Of a stretch of 40,874 bases of DNA, positions 39,382 to 40,874 are shown one piece after another (position 1 is the stretch's first letter; every line of letters begins with the position of its first letter). The position numbers were made by a program, and so were the translations under genes. The stretch is taken from positions 1 to 40,874 of IMG/VR virus record IMGVR_UViG_3300044675_005678; one strand, written 5' to 3'. The notes under the pieces were generated by a model. It made no database searches. It was given only the letters and a program-made list of their open reading frames with translations, and had not been told where the DNA came from. This DNA is from a virus.

Positions 39382-39389
39382 TATTTATT
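39382..39389 (+). promoter_or_regulatory. TATTTATT motif upstream of the 39414 gene
   Basis: A variant of TATTTATA in sense orientation, 24 nt before the ATG. Confidence 0.4.
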
Positions 39390-39413
39390 ATTAAGTAATA
39401 AACGCAAAAAAAT

Positions 39414-39785
39414 ATGCCAAAAGTATATCAACCAATTGTCATCGAAGAAGCCGAAAATCTATTAGAGGGGTTGAAAGACTCAAAATTCTTTGAAGAGTAT
39501 GAAATAACCGATTTAACATTCGCTAAGGAATATCTTTTAGAAATTATGACTGAAAAGTATATTTCTGGGTTAATAGGTGATTTTGATGGGGAAAATGGTG
39601 AACTTTTTACTGAAGAAGAGTTTAGTAAATTACTTAAGGAAATAGTTGCCGGTAGTATACTCAATTCATTAAAAGAAGAAGGATACTTAAATTCTTATGA
39701 GGACGAAACAACTGAAGAATTGTTTTTTTTAACTGAAAAGGGTAAAAAACATTTAGAGGATTTGAATAACGGTATAATAGACTAA
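39414..39785 (+). CDS. Small acidic protein with winged-helix-like C-terminus
   Basis: A 123-residue acidic protein. Residues about 78-118 (GSILNSLKEEGYLNSYEDET, then EELFFLTEKGKKHLEDL) look like the recognition helix and wing of a winged helix-turn-helix, as in PadR/MarR-like or phage regulatory proteins. The acidic charge is unusual for a DNA binder. First of three closely spaced plus-strand genes. A regulator is plausible, not shown. Confidence 0.7.
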   Translation: MPKVYQPIVIEEAENLLEGLKDSKFFEEYEITDLTFAKEYLLEIMTEKYISGLIGDFDGENGELFTEEEFSKLLKEIVAGSILNSLKEEGYLNSYEDETTEELFFLTEKGKKHLEDLNNGIID

Positions 39786-39809
39786 AGTTTCATTTTTTAA
39801 AAAAATAAT

Positions 39810-40523
39810 ATGCCCTACTTAAATACCCCAATACCTATTGTTGAGGCTTACATTCGAGGTAATTTCTTAAGGAATCAAGAAGATTCTTTCGATAAGAAGT
39901 TTCCGTGTTATATTTTCGGAATGTCCTCAATCCCCGCTCAAGCACCACTATTTCACTTTATGATGGAAGATGGTGGTATATGGTGGAGAATGCCAATACA
40001 TGCATTTTGTTGGAAAGAAGATGCACCGCAACAAGAACTAGATGAACTTGTTTTATGGGATTCTTTCACATATCATGTGGGAGTAACGGCATTTCCAATA
40101 TTGAAGAATAAAACTTGTAAATTCACCTCAAGAAGAAGAATACAATATTCTGGACGTTATTTGTTTACGTTAGATTGGGGTAGTTCTGACGACATGAGTG
40201 ACACTGATTTCGGGCTCAGTGAATTCCCATCTCAACACAAATGTGGACATTTTATACAAATGGATAATGGTAATTTTGCAATTCAACCCAATAATCGGTT
40301 GATAATGCATGACCCATCTTTTACGGTGAAACAAGATATTGTTATACACCGAAAATATAATACGACCCTTTGGACTGCAGAAAGAAATGGAAGATGGGTA
40401 ACTCCCGATACCGATGTGTTCAATTACGACCACACTGATTTGGAGGCCGGCGAATCGAACAAAAATCGTTCAGATGAATATGATAAATTAGATTTAAAGT
40501 ATCAAAATGAAAATAATATTTGA
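39810..40523 (+). CDS. Unknown phage protein, 237 aa
   Basis: A soluble protein rich in Trp, Phe and His (MPYLNTPIPIVEAYIRGNFL; GGIWWRMPIHAFCWKED; GRYLFTLDWGSSDDMSDTDF). Its opening (TPIPIVEAYIRGNFLRN) and FIQMDNGNFAIQPNNRLIMH suggest a compact beta-rich fold. No known family recognised. It overlaps the next gene by 17 nt, so the two are co-translated. Confidence 0.75.
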   Translation: MPYLNTPIPIVEAYIRGNFLRNQEDSFDKKFPCYIFGMSSIPAQAPLFHFMMEDGGIWWRMPIHAFCWKEDAPQQELDELVLWDSFTYHVGVTAFPILKNKTCKFTSRRRIQYSGRYLFTLDWGSSDDMSDTDFGLSEFPSQHKCGHFIQMDNGNFAIQPNNRLIMHDPSFTVKQDIVIHRKYNTTLWTAERNGRWVTPDTDVFNYDHTDLEAGESNKNRSDEYDKLDLKYQNENNI

Positions 40524-40874
40524 CCACTCAAATGGTTATGTAAAAAATGATAAAGTTTTTTGTGAGGCGTTTGCTTTACCTGAGGGGGAAACTGAGGATG
40601 AACTTTTAAAACTTGGATATCTACCGAACTCTTTTACAAATTATTGGTATCAAGCAAAAAGTTGTAGAATTAACAGTGAAAAAGTTGTTTTATCGAAGAA
40701 AAGAGAAAAATTATTATCTCAACTCAAAATAGAGATAATACCTTATTCAGAAAATAAAAATGATGTTGATTTATTTTTCAAGGATTACTTTAAACGGAAA
40801 GGATTTAATCTAAAAGAATATTACATAAATAATTCAAACTACGATAACTTAAAAGTCATGAAAGTTATCTTGAA
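40507..40874 (+). CDS. Partial arginyl/leucyl-tRNA-protein transferase-like protein
   Basis: Open to the window end (about 122 residues seen). The N-terminal part MKIIFDHSNGYVKNDKVFCE, a LLKLGYLPNSFTNYWYQAKS segment and CRINSEKVVLSKKREKLLSQ resemble the aminoacyl-tRNA-protein transferase (ATE) pattern, in which a YQ.R.CRI.....LSK.rR core precedes a GNAT-like fold. Such enzymes add Arg or Leu to protein N-termini to create N-degrons. The two Cys of a classic ATE motif are only partly present. Tentative because the catalytic half is outside the window. Confidence 0.5.
   Translation, partial: MKIIFDHSNGYVKNDKVFCEAFALPEGETEDELLKLGYLPNSFTNYWYQAKSCRINSEKVVLSKKREKLLSQLKIEIIPYSENKNDVDLFFKDYFKRKGFNLKEYYINNSNYDNLKVMKVIL

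Noticed and set aside
1-40874. CRISPR array, insertion sequence, integrase or prophage attachment site
   Set aside because: No spaced repeat array, transposase or integrase was seen. The 25-nt direct repeat is the only att-like element and has no recombinase nearby.

Overview
The window reads as part of the genome of a large, AT-rich, T4-like tailed phage (myovirus type) that infects a Bacteroidota host, most likely a flavobacterium. The phage assignment rests on a T4-type large terminase next to a gp20-type portal, a block of structural genes, an Rnl1-type RNA ligase, two tRNAs and a tmRNA. The host assignment rests on four things: a Bacteroidota-type ribosomal protein bS21, exact host-type promoters (TAnnTTTG), signal peptides ending in AQ/SQ/GQ, and two lipoproteins that look like type IX secretion (T9SS) sorting domains. 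No gene has an obvious Shine-Dalgarno (SD) site.

Layout. 1-231 (+) encodes bS21. 228-9677 (-) is a head and packaging block: an unknown protein, portal, terminase, three acidic or EF-hand virion-type proteins, a nucleotidyltransferase, a KTSC protein and a small heat-shock protein. 9789-14090 (+) holds a ClpC-like unfoldase without its N-domain, a candidate small RNA, a small lipoprotein, an RNA-repair pair (polynucleotide kinase-like protein and Rnl1-like ligase) and a small unknown gene. 14186-25598 (-) is an 11.4-kb cassette of about a dozen exported, lipidated or membrane proteins, including a CsgG-like protein, beta-barrel candidates, two T9SS sorting-domain-like lipoproteins, and a lectin/dockerin/cohesin protein with a paralogue. 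A perfect 25-nt direct repeat brackets this cassette. 25737-29945 (+) is the RNA region: unknown gene, tRNA-Leu(UAA), tRNA-Met-type(CAU), a small membrane protein, a protein-free ornate RNA of about 950 nt, a phosphoesterase, a glycosyltransferase, the tmRNA, and a second copy of the small RNA. 29961-36569 (-) encodes proteins with short N-terminal LxE-type peptides, peptidoglycan-binding domains and hydrophobic segments, which I read as internal or injected virion proteins, plus a zinc metallopeptidase. 36616-39309 (-) has a membrane protein and a three-domain glycosyltransferase. 39414-40874 (+) has a winged-helix-like protein, an unknown, and the start of an arginyl-tRNA-protein-transferase-like gene.

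Regulation. Two promoter types can be seen. Host-type -33/-7 promoters precede the clpC-like gene, the 13776 gene, the tRNAs and the giant RNA. A directional TATTTATA-type motif, often directly after a hairpin terminator, precedes most structural and exported-protein genes, and also the phosphoesterase, the tmRNA and the first small RNA. I infer that it is the phage late promoter.

Most notable points: (1) the giant structured RNA at 26930-27882, resembling GOLLD/ROOL in size and setting; (2) a tmRNA with a 22-codon tag ending in VEVA instead of the usual ALAA, in a genome that also has a ClpC-like unfoldase with a ClpP-docking tripeptide, an sHsp and an N-degron-transferase-like gene; (3) a repeated small RNA element, one copy of which carries a 13-nt match to the Bacteroidota 16S rRNA 3' end, in a phage that encodes its own bS21; (4) the exported-protein cassette and its flanking repeat. 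Functional links among these are inference.
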